Shown: positions 19,163-28,075 of the stretch, piece after piece
Position numbering within the stretch: the first letter of the stretch is position 1
How the letters are laid out: each line of letters opens with the position of its first letter
NCBI GenBank assembly: GCA_004020645.1
Contig: SAQL01000033.1
Span: forward strand, 1 to 64,000
Reading direction: 5' to 3'
From: Mesorhizobium sp.
Lineage (GTDB): Bacteria; Pseudomonadota; Alphaproteobacteria; Rhizobiales; Rhizobiaceae
Length of the DNA stretch: 64,000 bases
Program-made: the position numbers and the translations under genes
The notes under the pieces: model-generated
Database searches by the model: none
Seen by the model: only the letters and a program-made list of their open reading frames with translations
What the model was told of the DNA's origin: nothing

Positions 19163-19343
19163 ATCGCCGCGTATGCTTCCGTTCCGACAAGAATCGCCCG
19201 ACGGGTGTAACCCCAGTCGTCACTACGACTTCGGGCTGACGCATTTCAAGTCTTTATGGCCCAGCGATGGCATTTGCGCACATCCACGTCGCTCGGCCGA
19301 ACAAAATCTTGCTCTGCTGCGCCGCGATATGCATAAGCGATGC

Positions 19344-19460
19344 CAATGCATGTCGCCAAAATCGTCTTGGGATAACGCATACATAAAAACAAAAGTCTGC
19401 GTACATAAAAACAAAAGTCTAAAGCGCGTCGCGTGAATCTCTTCAAACGTGACGTGCTTC
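19344..19460. repeat. Intergenic palindromic element (family A) with a 22-bp tandem duplication
   Basis: A degenerate copy of the element also found at 35136, 35420 and 36267. It contains an AATGCATGTCGCC start, a GGGATAACGCATACATAAA middle and the AAAGCGCGTCGCGTGAA palindrome arm. In this copy a 22-bp unit ending ACATAAAAACAAAAGTCT is present twice in tandem (19377-19398 and 19399-19420, one mismatch). The remaining bases of the 312-bp gap between the AsmA-like gene and aacS hold no gene that I can support. Confidence 0.75.
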
Positions 19461-19474
19461 AAGGAGGAACGATC

Positions 19475-21457
<1,983 letters not shown>

Positions 21458-21599
21458 TTTCTCGAGGTCCAGGACATGAGAACCGTCACGTGTTCAAACG
21501 GAGCCGAGCATGGTTAATGAAATATCTCGCTCGAATTTACCTAGATTTCATGAGTGGTACACATTGGTAAATTTTTCGCGGTGCCGGTAAGGTTTTGTT

Positions 21600-21737
21600 A
21601 AGGGCCGACATCGATAGTCGTGCGTAACTTGAGGGAGAAATCCCGTTCCTCTAAATCCCCAGAGGATCTGAATTCGCTCAAGCCCCCGATGTACAGCAAT
21701 CAATCATTCAAGGCGTCCTGTTGGACGCCTTTTCTTT
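21600..21737 (+). ncRNA. Candidate small RNA with a three-way junction and intrinsic terminator
   Basis: CTTGAG (21628-21633) can pair with CTCAAG (21677-21682), enclosing two hairpins. The first is GGGA (21633-21636) with TCCC (21641-21644) closed by a GAAA tetraloop; one base is shared with the outer helix. The second is CCTCT (21648-21652) with AGAGG (21661-21665). An intrinsic terminator follows at 21710-21737. No plus-strand gene lies downstream, so a free RNA is more likely than a riboswitch. The 5' end is unknown and I do not recognise the family. Confidence 0.5.
21710..21737 (+). terminator. Intrinsic terminator
   Basis: AAGGCGTCC (21710-21718) pairs with GGACGCCTT (21723-21731) around TGTT, followed by TTCTTTT. 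It would end the candidate small RNA and any read-through from aacS. Confidence 0.85.
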
Positions 21738-21738
21738 T

Positions 21739-21790
21739 GGAGCATCGGACCCAAAAAGTGGGCACCGGTTTTGAGAAAATCCGATGCTCC
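21739..21790. repeat. Palindromic repeat, family C
   Basis: GGAGCATCGGA and TCCGATGCTCC form the ends of a 52-bp palindromic unit with the internal AAAAAGTGGGCACCGGTTTT. A relative with the same internal box lies at 54789-54857. This is a common rhizobial intergenic repeat type. Confidence 0.8.
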
Positions 21791-21818
21791 AAAAAACTGA
21801 AATTTCCGTCGCTCTAGA

Positions 21819-24800
21819 CTAATCCGCGAGCACGCGGGTCGACGGGAAAGCGACTTCGACCAGGGTGCCCTCGCCGGGCGTCGAGTTGATGGTGAACCGG
21901 GCCCGGTTCGCCTCGACCATGGCCTTGGTCAGCGGCAGCCCGAGACCGGTGCCGTCGCCGCGTCCGCGCTTCAGCGCGTTGATCTGTTTGAACGGCTTGA
22001 GCGCCTGCTCGATTTCGGACTGGCTCATGCCGATGCCGGTGTCGCGCACGCGCATCACGACGTCGCCGGAGATCTCGTAGGCTGTCGACACGATCACCTG
22101 GCCGCCGGCCTGCGTGTAGCGGATGGCATTCGACAGGATGTTCAGCGCGATCTGGCGCACGCTGCGCAGATCGGCCACCACTTCCGGCAGCCGTGAGGCG
22201 AAGCTGGAGCGGATGATGACACGTTCGCGGTTGGCTTGCGGCTGCATCATCGCCACTGTCTCGGCCAGTGTGTCGTTGAGCGACACCGCCTCATAGGCCA
22301 TCTCCTGCTGGCCGGCCTCGATCTTCGAAATGTCGAGCAGGTCGTTGACCAGGTCGAGCACATGGTTGCCCGACCGGTTGATGTCGCGCAGATAGTCGCG
22401 GTAGCGGTCATTGGCGACCGGCCCGAATTTCTCGTCGACCATCAGCTCGGAAAACCCGATGATGGCGTTGAGCGGCGTGCGGATCTCGTGGCTGATGCGG
22501 GCGAGGAAGTCGGTCTTTTGCGAGGAGGCGCGCTCGGCCACGGCGCGCGCCTGGGTCAGGTCCTCTTCGGCCCGCTTCCACTGAGTGATGTCGCGCACCA
22601 CCGCGCAGAAGCCGCTGTCGTTGGGCAGGCTGCCGATGGTCATGAACAGCGGAATGAAGCGCCCCTGCGCCTCGCGTCCGATCACCTCGCGGCCGTCGTT
22701 GAGCACGCTCGCCACGCCGGGCTCGGACAGTCCGTCGAGATAGTCTCGCGCGGCGCGCTGGCTTTCGATCGCGAACAGCGAGACGAAGGGTTTGCCGGTC
22801 ACCTCGTCGCTGTCGAAACCGAACAGCGCTTCCGCCGGGCGGCTGATCGACCGGATCGTTCCGTCTCGGCCGATCAGCACGACGCCGTCGGTCGCGGTGT
22901 CGATGATGGTGCGCATCTCGGCGATGCGTGCCTTGAGCTCGGAAGTGTCCGGCTGCGTCTGGTCGTCGGCGGCGCCATGCGGAATGGCTGCTGCCTCGTC
23001 ATCGCCGGAACGGCGCACGACCAGCATCAGCGCCTTGCCGCCACGCCACGGCACCGAACGCAGAATGGCCTCGATCGGGAACTCCTGACCGTCATGCGTC
23101 TTCAACCGCAATGCGTGATCGGTTCCGTCGGAGGCGCTGTTGTCGTAAGGATCGGCAAACAGCGCGCCGAGGCCACCGGCATCCTCCAGATCGTCGAGCG
23201 TGTCATAGCCGGTCAGTCTGAGGAATTCCTCATTCGCATAGTGGAGATCGTCGCCGGAATGGATGAGCAGCGGCACCGGCAGCTTGCCGAGGATCGAAGT
23301 GTCCGGAGCCTTGCTGTCATCTGCGGTCGAAAAAGCCGATGGCACGAAGCCTTCGAGCTTGAGCGGCGGCGCCTGCAGGCGTGGCGGTTCGACCGGCGCC
23401 GGCTCCACGTCGCCGGCATCGCCTAGGTGATCGGCTGACGAACCGGTTTCGTCGACATCAGGCCGCGCCCAGTCCTCGCTGTCTTCTGCATCGCGGAAAT
23501 CGGCGGCCGTCATGCTGTCGTCGTCGGCAACCGATCGATTGGCGGCGTCGGTGGGCTGACCGATCTCCTGTGCCGGTTTGTCCGGCTCGGAGACCGGCGC
23601 ACCATCGCTATCGTCGGCGACGTAGTCCCGGTCGGCGTAGTCGAGCAGCGAGCCTGAGATGCCGGACACGGTTGCTTGCGGCTGCTCACCGTCGAGCCTT
23701 GCGACATCCTTCTCGTCTTCGGCATCCGTTTCGGTCGGTTCCGTCGCAGCCGGTTTTGCAGCATCGGGCTGTTCGGTCGGTGGATTGTCCTTCTTGAGCC
23801 GCTCGCCGATTTCACGGAATGCACTGCGTTCCAGCGTCGACAGGCCTTTGTCGTTGGCCGGCTGCCTGTGCTCGGCCAACCGGATCACCTTGTCGGCAAA
23901 GCGCCGCTCCGGCTTCGGCACGATGGTCAGCGCCGGCACCTCGCCCTGGAACGGGTCGCTTTCGTCAGGCGTTTCGGCGACTTCCGTTTCGACGGCTGCG
24001 GTGGCCTCGGCATTGGGGACAAGCGCCATACCGATCGCTTCGGGATCGACCACTGCATCGCTGGTGCGGGCAACGCCGAAGCCGCGAAAACCCTCGAAGG
24101 CACGGCTGCGGCCGTAGACAGGCAGCGCCGCCAGGTCGACGGGTATCTTGAAATCGGTGCCGGCAACCGGCCACAGCACGGAGCGGCCGGACCAGGTGTC
24201 GCGTCGGTCGAGCAGTCCCGCGATCTCGCCCGACGCATCGAGGTCGAAGGTGGCCGCGACGTCCCTGAAGCTCCGGCCGATCACATCGGCGGCAGGCTTG
24301 CCGACGAGTTCCGCGAATTCCGGCGACAGCGCACTGAACCTGCCTTCGGCATCGGTGCGCCAGACGAAACGCAGGGGCGGCGCCGCGCGGTCGATCGAGG
24401 GGATCGCACGCTCAGTCGGGGAGGCGGCCCTGATGGCATCCTGTGCGGAACTTCCCGCCGAAGCATCCGCCTCGACATGTCCGGACGCATCCGGTCCCGG
24501 CTTTTGCGCCTCATCCTCGCTGGCGCTGAAATACCAATGGTCATGCTGTGGAGGCATTCCGCCGGCCGCTTCCGGACCCTGCTCGGTCGAATCGGGCGCG
24601 GTTGAATCAGATACCGTCGAATCGGGCCCGATGGAATCGGCAATCTCATGCTCCGCCGATACCGATGTGTCTTCGCCGGCTGCCGAAATTGTCTGCGCTG
24701 CCGCATCCGTCTTCGCGACTGCCGGCGCATTGTCCTGTTCTGCCTTTGGCCGGACTGCGGCAACGGCCGCCGCTGCACCGGTTGCGGTTTCCATCCCCGC

Positions 24801-25496
24801 GCTGCGCCCGCCAGCGGAGGCTTCTTCGGAGTCAAGCTGGTCCTCGTCGATCACCACCAGCAGGTGCCGCTCGTCCGTCAGCCGGGCGAGGCCGGCCGGA
24901 TAGGAGGTGGTGCCGCCTGGAACGAGGCGTTTGACGATGCGGTCGCTCTCGTGCGCCACGTCGACCACAAGCGCTGCCAGCGTTTCTGGCAAGATGCCGA
25001 GCGCCGAAAAACCATCGGAAGCGGCCTCGATGTTGCCCTTGGCGTCGACGAAGGCGATGTAATGACCGTCTTCGGTAAAGCCGCTGATGGCCCGAGCGGC
25101 GATCTCGGCGGCGCTGCGCGAGCCGGTCTGCGCCGCCGGCACCGCCAGCATAATCGCGTTTTCGCCGTCAGGCATTGTCACCGCGCTGGCCAGAAAGCCA
25201 ACAGCGCGGCTGGTCAGGCCGGTTGCCAGCCGCACCGTAATGGCGCGCTCGCGGCCGATCTGTGGAAAACCGCTTGTCGCCATGATCTGGCGCCTGGCGA
25301 TCAGCGGCAAGCCTGTCGAGGCGCCGATGATGGCCTCGATGTCGGGATAGCCGAACACCGCTGCCCCTGGTCCGTTTGCCCAGATCACCTGTTCGAGGTC
25401 TGCCGACAGAACGGCGATCGCGTCGCCGGCGGCAAAGCGCTGGCGGACCGCGTCGAGCACGGCGACGTCGAGGAAGGAGTAGTTTTCGGACGGCAT
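21819..25496 (-). CDS. Multi-PAS sensor histidine kinase of the PleC/DivJ/PdhS type
   Basis: A 1225-residue soluble kinase. The C-terminal 230 residues carry the H-box SHEIRTPLNAIIGFSELM (His about 1003) and an ATPase domain with N-box NILSNAIRYT, G1 DTGIGM and G2 GTGLGLPLTKAMVEANRA. That G2 form is shared with the PleC/DivJ/PdhS kinases acting on DivK. PAS-like domains are visible near 370-480, 745-830 and 870-985. The long stretches between, about 220-345 and 490-720, are acidic, low in complexity and probably disordered. No transmembrane helix is seen. A cell-cycle or polarity role is inferred from the kinase core. It is divergent from the phasin gene. Confidence 0.88.
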   Translation of the reverse strand: MPSENYSFLDVAVLDAVRQRFAAGDAIAVLSADLEQVIWANGPGAAVFGYPDIEAIIGASTGLPLIARRQIMATSGFPQIGRERAITVRLATGLTSRAVGFLASAVTMPDGENAIMLAVPAAQTGSRSAAEIAARAISGFTEDGHYIAFVDAKGNIEAASDGFSALGILPETLAALVVDVAHESDRIVKRLVPGGTTSYPAGLARLTDERHLLVVIDEDQLDSEEASAGGRSAGMETATGAAAAVAAVRPKAEQDNAPAVAKTDAAAQTISAAGEDTSVSAEHEIADSIGPDSTVSDSTAPDSTEQGPEAAGGMPPQHDHWYFSASEDEAQKPGPDASGHVEADASAGSSAQDAIRAASPTERAIPSIDRAAPPLRFVWRTDAEGRFSALSPEFAELVGKPAADVIGRSFRDVAATFDLDASGEIAGLLDRRDTWSGRSVLWPVAGTDFKIPVDLAALPVYGRSRAFEGFRGFGVARTSDAVVDPEAIGMALVPNAEATAAVETEVAETPDESDPFQGEVPALTIVPKPERRFADKVIRLAEHRQPANDKGLSTLERSAFREIGERLKKDNPPTEQPDAAKPAATEPTETDAEDEKDVARLDGEQPQATVSGISGSLLDYADRDYVADDSDGAPVSEPDKPAQEIGQPTDAANRSVADDDSMTAADFRDAEDSEDWARPDVDETGSSADHLGDAGDVEPAPVEPPRLQAPPLKLEGFVPSAFSTADDSKAPDTSILGKLPVPLLIHSGDDLHYANEEFLRLTGYDTLDDLEDAGGLGALFADPYDNSASDGTDHALRLKTHDGQEFPIEAILRSVPWRGGKALMLVVRRSGDDEAAAIPHGAADDQTQPDTSELKARIAEMRTIIDTATDGVVLIGRDGTIRSISRPAEALFGFDSDEVTGKPFVSLFAIESQRAARDYLDGLSEPGVASVLNDGREVIGREAQGRFIPLFMTIGSLPNDSGFCAVVRDITQWKRAEEDLTQARAVAERASSQKTDFLARISHEIRTPLNAIIGFSELMVDEKFGPVANDRYRDYLRDINRSGNHVLDLVNDLLDISKIEAGQQEMAYEAVSLNDTLAETVAMMQPQANRERVIIRSSFASRLPEVVADLRSVRQIALNILSNAIRYTQAGGQVIVSTAYEISGDVVMRVRDTGIGMSQSEIEQALKPFKQINALKRGRGDGTGLGLPLTKAMVEANRARFTINSTPGEGTLVEVAFPSTRVLAD

Positions 25497-25747
25497 GCGC
25501 TTTGGGAGCCCTCACACAGCGGCAGTTTGCGGTTAACGCTTTGTTAATAAAAGCCGACGGCGCGAAGGTCCACAAGCCATAGCGTGCAACCGCCGGAATC
25601 TCTGGGCTCGTGGTTAACGCTGGGAGAGAAATTCTATGGTGCGATGCAACAAAGATATTGCAATGCACAAAATTTGCCTTTATATTGCCATCATACATAA
25701 ACGAGACGGCTTTCTGTCGAAGCCGCTGCCGCTGCAAAGGATGGAAT

Positions 25748-26197
25748 ATGTCCAAGACCAAGACCGCTGAAAACGTCGAATTCCCGAGCTTCGACGCTTC
25801 CAAGGCCACCGACCAGATCCGCGCTTTCGCCGAAAAGGGCGTCGAGCAATCGAAAGAGGCCTATGCCAAGCTGAAGACTGGCGCCGAAGAGACCCAGAAG
25901 GCTCTGGAGTCGACCTTTGAGACCGCCAAGACCGTTTCCAACGATCTGTCGCTCAAGACCATCGCCGCTCTGCGCGCCAATACCGAAGCCGGCTTTTCGC
26001 ATTTCGAAGCGCTGATCGGCGCCAAGTCGCTGTCGGAAGTCGTCGAGTTGCAGACCGCGTTCCTGCGCAAGCGCGTCGAGATGACCGTCGATCAGGCAAA
26101 GGATTTCCAGGCTGTCGCCTCCAAGGCGGCCGAGGACGTCTCCAAGCCGATCAAGTCCGCCTTCGAGAAGGCGATGAGCGAAATTAAGGCCGCCTAA
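25748..26197 (+). CDS. Phasin family protein
   Basis: A 149-residue phasin (Phasin_2-like). Such proteins coat PHB granules. The sequence is almost entirely amphipathic helix: an N-terminal SFDASKATDQIRAFAEKG, a central ALRANTEAGFSHFEALIGAKSLSEV, and LQTAFLRKRVEMTVDQAKDF typical of the family, ending in an Ala/Lys helix. The ATG at 25748 follows AAAGGATGG; an upstream in-frame ATG at 25610 would add 46 residues of unrelated composition and is rejected. The candidate anti-SD small RNA starts about 75 bp after the stop in the same direction. Confidence 0.93.
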   Translation: MSKTKTAENVEFPSFDASKATDQIRAFAEKGVEQSKEAYAKLKTGAEETQKALESTFETAKTVSNDLSLKTIAALRANTEAGFSHFEALIGAKSLSEVVELQTAFLRKRVEMTVDQAKDFQAVASKAAEDVSKPIKSAFEKAMSEIKAA

Positions 26198-26238
26198 TAT
26201 TTGCGCATATTTCGAAGATGCAACAAAAGGTCGCATTT

Positions 26239-26266
26239 CTTCGAACAGGATTATGTGAGATATAGT
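26239..26266 (+). promoter_or_regulatory. Candidate promoter of the anti-SD small RNA
   Basis: CTTCGA (26239-26244) and TATAGT (26261-26266) are separated by 16 bases and resemble a housekeeping -35/-10 pair. A start near 26272 would give a transcript of about 118 nt up to the terminator. Confidence 0.45.
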
Positions 26267-26269
26267 GGT

Positions 26270-26388
26270 CAAGCGAATACCCGGCGGGTGGAACCTCCTC
26301 CCTCTGCTCTCCGGGGTGACCAGCCAGCATCTCCTCCCGCTGGCTCGTAACAGGAAAAGGCCGGCACCTCCTCCCGCCGGCCTTTTTC
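26270..26388 (+). ncRNA. Small RNA with three CCTCCTCCC-type anti-Shine-Dalgarno loops (alpha-r14/NfeR1-like)
   Basis: Three successive hairpins each expose a pyrimidine anti-SD motif in the loop. CCTCCTCCC (26294-26302) lies within an arm pairing CCCGG (26280-26284) with CCGGG (26311-26315). TCTCCTCCC (26330-26338) lies between AGCCAGC (26322-26328) and GCTGGCT (26339-26345). CCTCCTCCC (26367-26375) is in the loop of the terminator. This layout and length match the known alphaproteobacterial trans-acting sRNAs with repeated CCUCCUCCC loops (alpha-r14 family, for example NfeR1 of Sinorhizobium). Placement directly after a phasin gene is notable. Family membership is inferred by motif and architecture, not by alignment. 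Confidence 0.72.
26355..26387 (+). terminator. Intrinsic terminator of the anti-SD small RNA
   Basis: AAAAGGCCGGC (26355-26365) pairs with GCCGGCCTTTT (26376-26386), leaving CTTT after it. The ten-base loop holds an anti-SD motif. It may also terminate phasin read-through. Confidence 0.88.
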
Positions 26389-26416
26389 TTTGCCCGGCGA
26401 AAGGTGACGATCTTGC

Positions 26417-26520
26417 CTACAGCGCCGCGCGTCCTCTTGGACGCGCAAAGGACGCTGTAGAACTTTGGATTTGCGCATGATCCTTCCCGAAAATCGATTC
26501 TGATTTTCGGGGTCATGCGC
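26417..26520. repeat. Composite palindromic repeat, family B
   Basis: Two palindromes side by side. CTACAGCGCCGCGCGTCC... to ...GACGCTGTAG is at 26417-26460, and GCGCATGATCC... to ...GGGTCATGCGC with a central GAAAATCGATT is at 26473-26520. Related copies are at 29594-29690, 43224-43347 and 48449-48660. Confidence 0.85.
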
Positions 26521-26631
26521 GGCCAAAAGCCTTGAATTAAACTCCGATAGCCCGTATGGACGCATCGCCGAACGACAGAGCGGGCCCCGGGAGAATGAAC
26601 GGTCCATCTCGATCCCGCTCGGGCAAAGCGT

Positions 26632-26708
26632 GCCGTTGTAGCTCAGATGGTTAGAGCGCCGGATTGTGGATCCGGAGGTCGCTGGTTCGATCCCAGCCAA
26701 CGGTACCA
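26632..26708 (+). tRNA. tRNA-His (GTG anticodon), with encoded CCA
   Basis: A full cloverleaf: acceptor GCCGTTG (26632-26638) with CAACGGT (26698-26704), D arm GCTC...GAGC, anticodon loop TTGTGGA with anticodon GTG, T arm with GGTTCGATCC. The discriminator base is A (26705), the closing pair is G1:U72, and position -1 is T. It thus lacks the G-1:C73 pair that defines tRNA-His in most organisms. That loss is known for a large group of alphaproteobacteria, which use a divergent HisRS. Its last 45 bases plus three more are duplicated exactly at 27988-28035. Confidence 0.96.
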
Positions 26709-26711
26709 TCG
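26664..26711 (+). repeat. Left attachment-site copy (tRNA-His 3' end)
   Basis: This 48-bp segment, from the anticodon to three bases past CCA, is identical to 27988-28035. Such perfect duplications of a tRNA 3' end mark site-specific integration by a tyrosine recombinase. The intact tRNA is on this side, so this is the tRNA-restoring border. Confidence 0.85.
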
Positions 26712-27099
26712 ATTTCCTCAATAAACTCAGTAGCGTTGTGTAAATGACCAAATGTCGCTTGCAGGCATTTTGTGTCGCGTCATGTCGCAAACTGCTACCG
26801 TTGATTTCCAAGGGTTCCCTGTCACACTCGGCAGGTCCACGCGACATTGGCGCGACATAGAGAGGGGAAACTGAATCTGGAAGAAGATCGAGATCAAAAC
26901 CGGCGCGAAGACCGCCGAGATTTGGAAAACAATCCAGGACAGCTTTGAAACGATCTTTATAGCGGCTGGCGGTCCAGAGGACGCCGCAAGGTATTTCAGC
27001 TCACGCCCGGGTTGACCCACTGCGTTGCCGGCCACGTCTTCATGGCCTCTGGCGGCGGGCCTGGGTGGTTCCTATCGGCGTCCAGTTCTGGCGCACTGC
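26712..27099. other. Gene-poor start of the tRNA-His insert
   Basis: This stretch is less GC-rich than its surroundings and holds no gene I can support. A short plus-strand frame ending near 27016 (reading AEIWKTIQDSFETIF before a stop) looks like a decayed coding remnant, but no family is recognised. Repeated CGACAT/GTCGC words occur around 26750-26860. Confidence 0.4.
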
Positions 27100-27723
27100 C
27101 TAAAACTCGTATCCAAATCGCTCTATGTCAGTCCTGTAGATAGTCAACACCATGTTTCTTGTCTCGGGCGTGTAGTAGTCGCGGTAGTCGGCCTTTCGAA
27201 TTGACTTCTTGCTATGCGGCAAAGCGACGTTTGCTAACCCGATTCTCTCGGAAACGTGGGTGAATTCCTCACGGATCTGCTCAAAGCGCCCGACGTGATC
27301 AACCAGCAAGCTTCCATCATGGTCATCAATGAACAGGTGTTGTGCCCGCCATTGAGGATGATCGACGCGCTGGATAGCCTTCAGATACGAGCGGAAAGAC
27401 ATAAAGCGGTTCAGACCAAGGATTTTGCGCAAGTCACGGCGCCAAGTCTTGGTATAGAGAAACTGTGAAACGGCTTTGTCCCATGGGTTTCTGACGAGGG
27501 AAAACTTGAACATACGATCAAAAGTCTCCGCCCCTATCTCTGATCGGATTTGGGCGGCGGTAAGATGATGCAGGCCTTCTTTCTGGTGACGGTTTAGTTC
27601 TGGATTCTTCCAATATTGGTCAGCCGTTCGGCTTACGCGATCCGGCCAAATGGCATCTTCGATACTGGTGCCACCATTCTTCGGTATGTGAATAAACAAG
27701 CAGCCCAATTCTCGGCTCAGCAT
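27100..27723 (-). CDS. Sulfotransferase-family protein
   Basis: A 207-residue member of the Sulfotransfer_2-like group. The 5'-phosphosulfate loop is FIHIPKNGGTSIEDAIW at residues 9-25, and the 3'-phosphate motif is FSLVRNPWDKAVSQFLY near residue 93. It would transfer sulfate from PAPS to a carbohydrate or similar acceptor. The length is short for the family, but both PAPS-binding motifs and the C-terminal helix are present. It lies alone inside the 1.3-kb segment bounded by the tRNA-His duplications and has lower GC than its neighbours, consistent with acquisition by transfer. The acceptor is unknown; a surface polysaccharide is a guess. Confidence 0.78.
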   Translation of the reverse strand: MLSRELGCLFIHIPKNGGTSIEDAIWPDRVSRTADQYWKNPELNRHQKEGLHHLTAAQIRSEIGAETFDRMFKFSLVRNPWDKAVSQFLYTKTWRRDLRKILGLNRFMSFRSYLKAIQRVDHPQWRAQHLFIDDHDGSLLVDHVGRFEQIREEFTHVSERIGLANVALPHSKKSIRKADYRDYYTPETRNMVLTIYRTDIERFGYEF

Positions 27724-27788
27724 TTTTCCCGCCCCTCGATCCCACTGCGATCGATAGCATCGAAGACACTAAATTAGAAGTGGTGCAT

Positions 27789-27925
27789 GACATGGCCTAG
27801 TTCGCCCCAGCCAGCACGGCGCCTCCTCTTCGATCGTCATGATGCTGGACGTTTACAGCCACCTGTTCCCAAGGGGCGACGATGGCGAGCAGATGGCGGC
27901 TGCGGAAAAGCTCTTGCTCGGCTGA
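27789..27925 (+). pseudogene. Tyrosine recombinase (integrase) C-terminal remnant
   Basis: The open stretch ends HGASSSIVMMLDVYSHLFP and then RGDDGEQMAAAEKLLLG before TGA (27923-27925). This is the typical C-terminus of a phage-type integrase. It includes the LGHAS-like box (here QHGASSS) and the active-site tyrosine in DVYSHLF. The frame is closed by a stop just upstream (about 27786), and the catalytic domain with its arginines is gone. It lies 63 bp before the second att copy, the usual place for an island integrase. Confidence 0.8.
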
Positions 27926-27987
27926 ACGCAACACAAATGCAACATGCCGTAAAAAAACTCCAACGAAATCAACAGATGCTCTCGGAT

Positions 27988-28035
27988 TTGTGGATCCGGA
28001 GGTCGCTGGTTCGATCCCAGCCAACGGTACCATCG
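27988..28035 (+). repeat. Right attachment-site copy (duplicate of tRNA-His 3' end)
   Basis: Identical over 48 bp to 26664-26711. The 5' half of the tRNA is absent here, so this is not a functional second tRNA. Together with the integrase remnant it defines a 1.3-kb decayed integrated element. Confidence 0.85.
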
Positions 28036-28075
28036 CTTTATTTGCTAAATCACTGAATTGGCGGGCGGCCGGCTC

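Noticed and set aside
21620..21817. A 65-codon plus-strand frame after aacS.
   Set aside because: It runs through an intrinsic terminator and a palindromic repeat and has no Shine-Dalgarno sequence.
26727..27035. A 102-codon minus-strand frame near tRNA-His.
   Set aside because: No motif, atypical composition and no ribosome-binding site; it lies inside the degraded element.
27988..28035. Possible second tRNA-His gene.
   Set aside because: Only the 3' part is present; the acceptor 5' strand and D arm are missing, so it is an att duplication.
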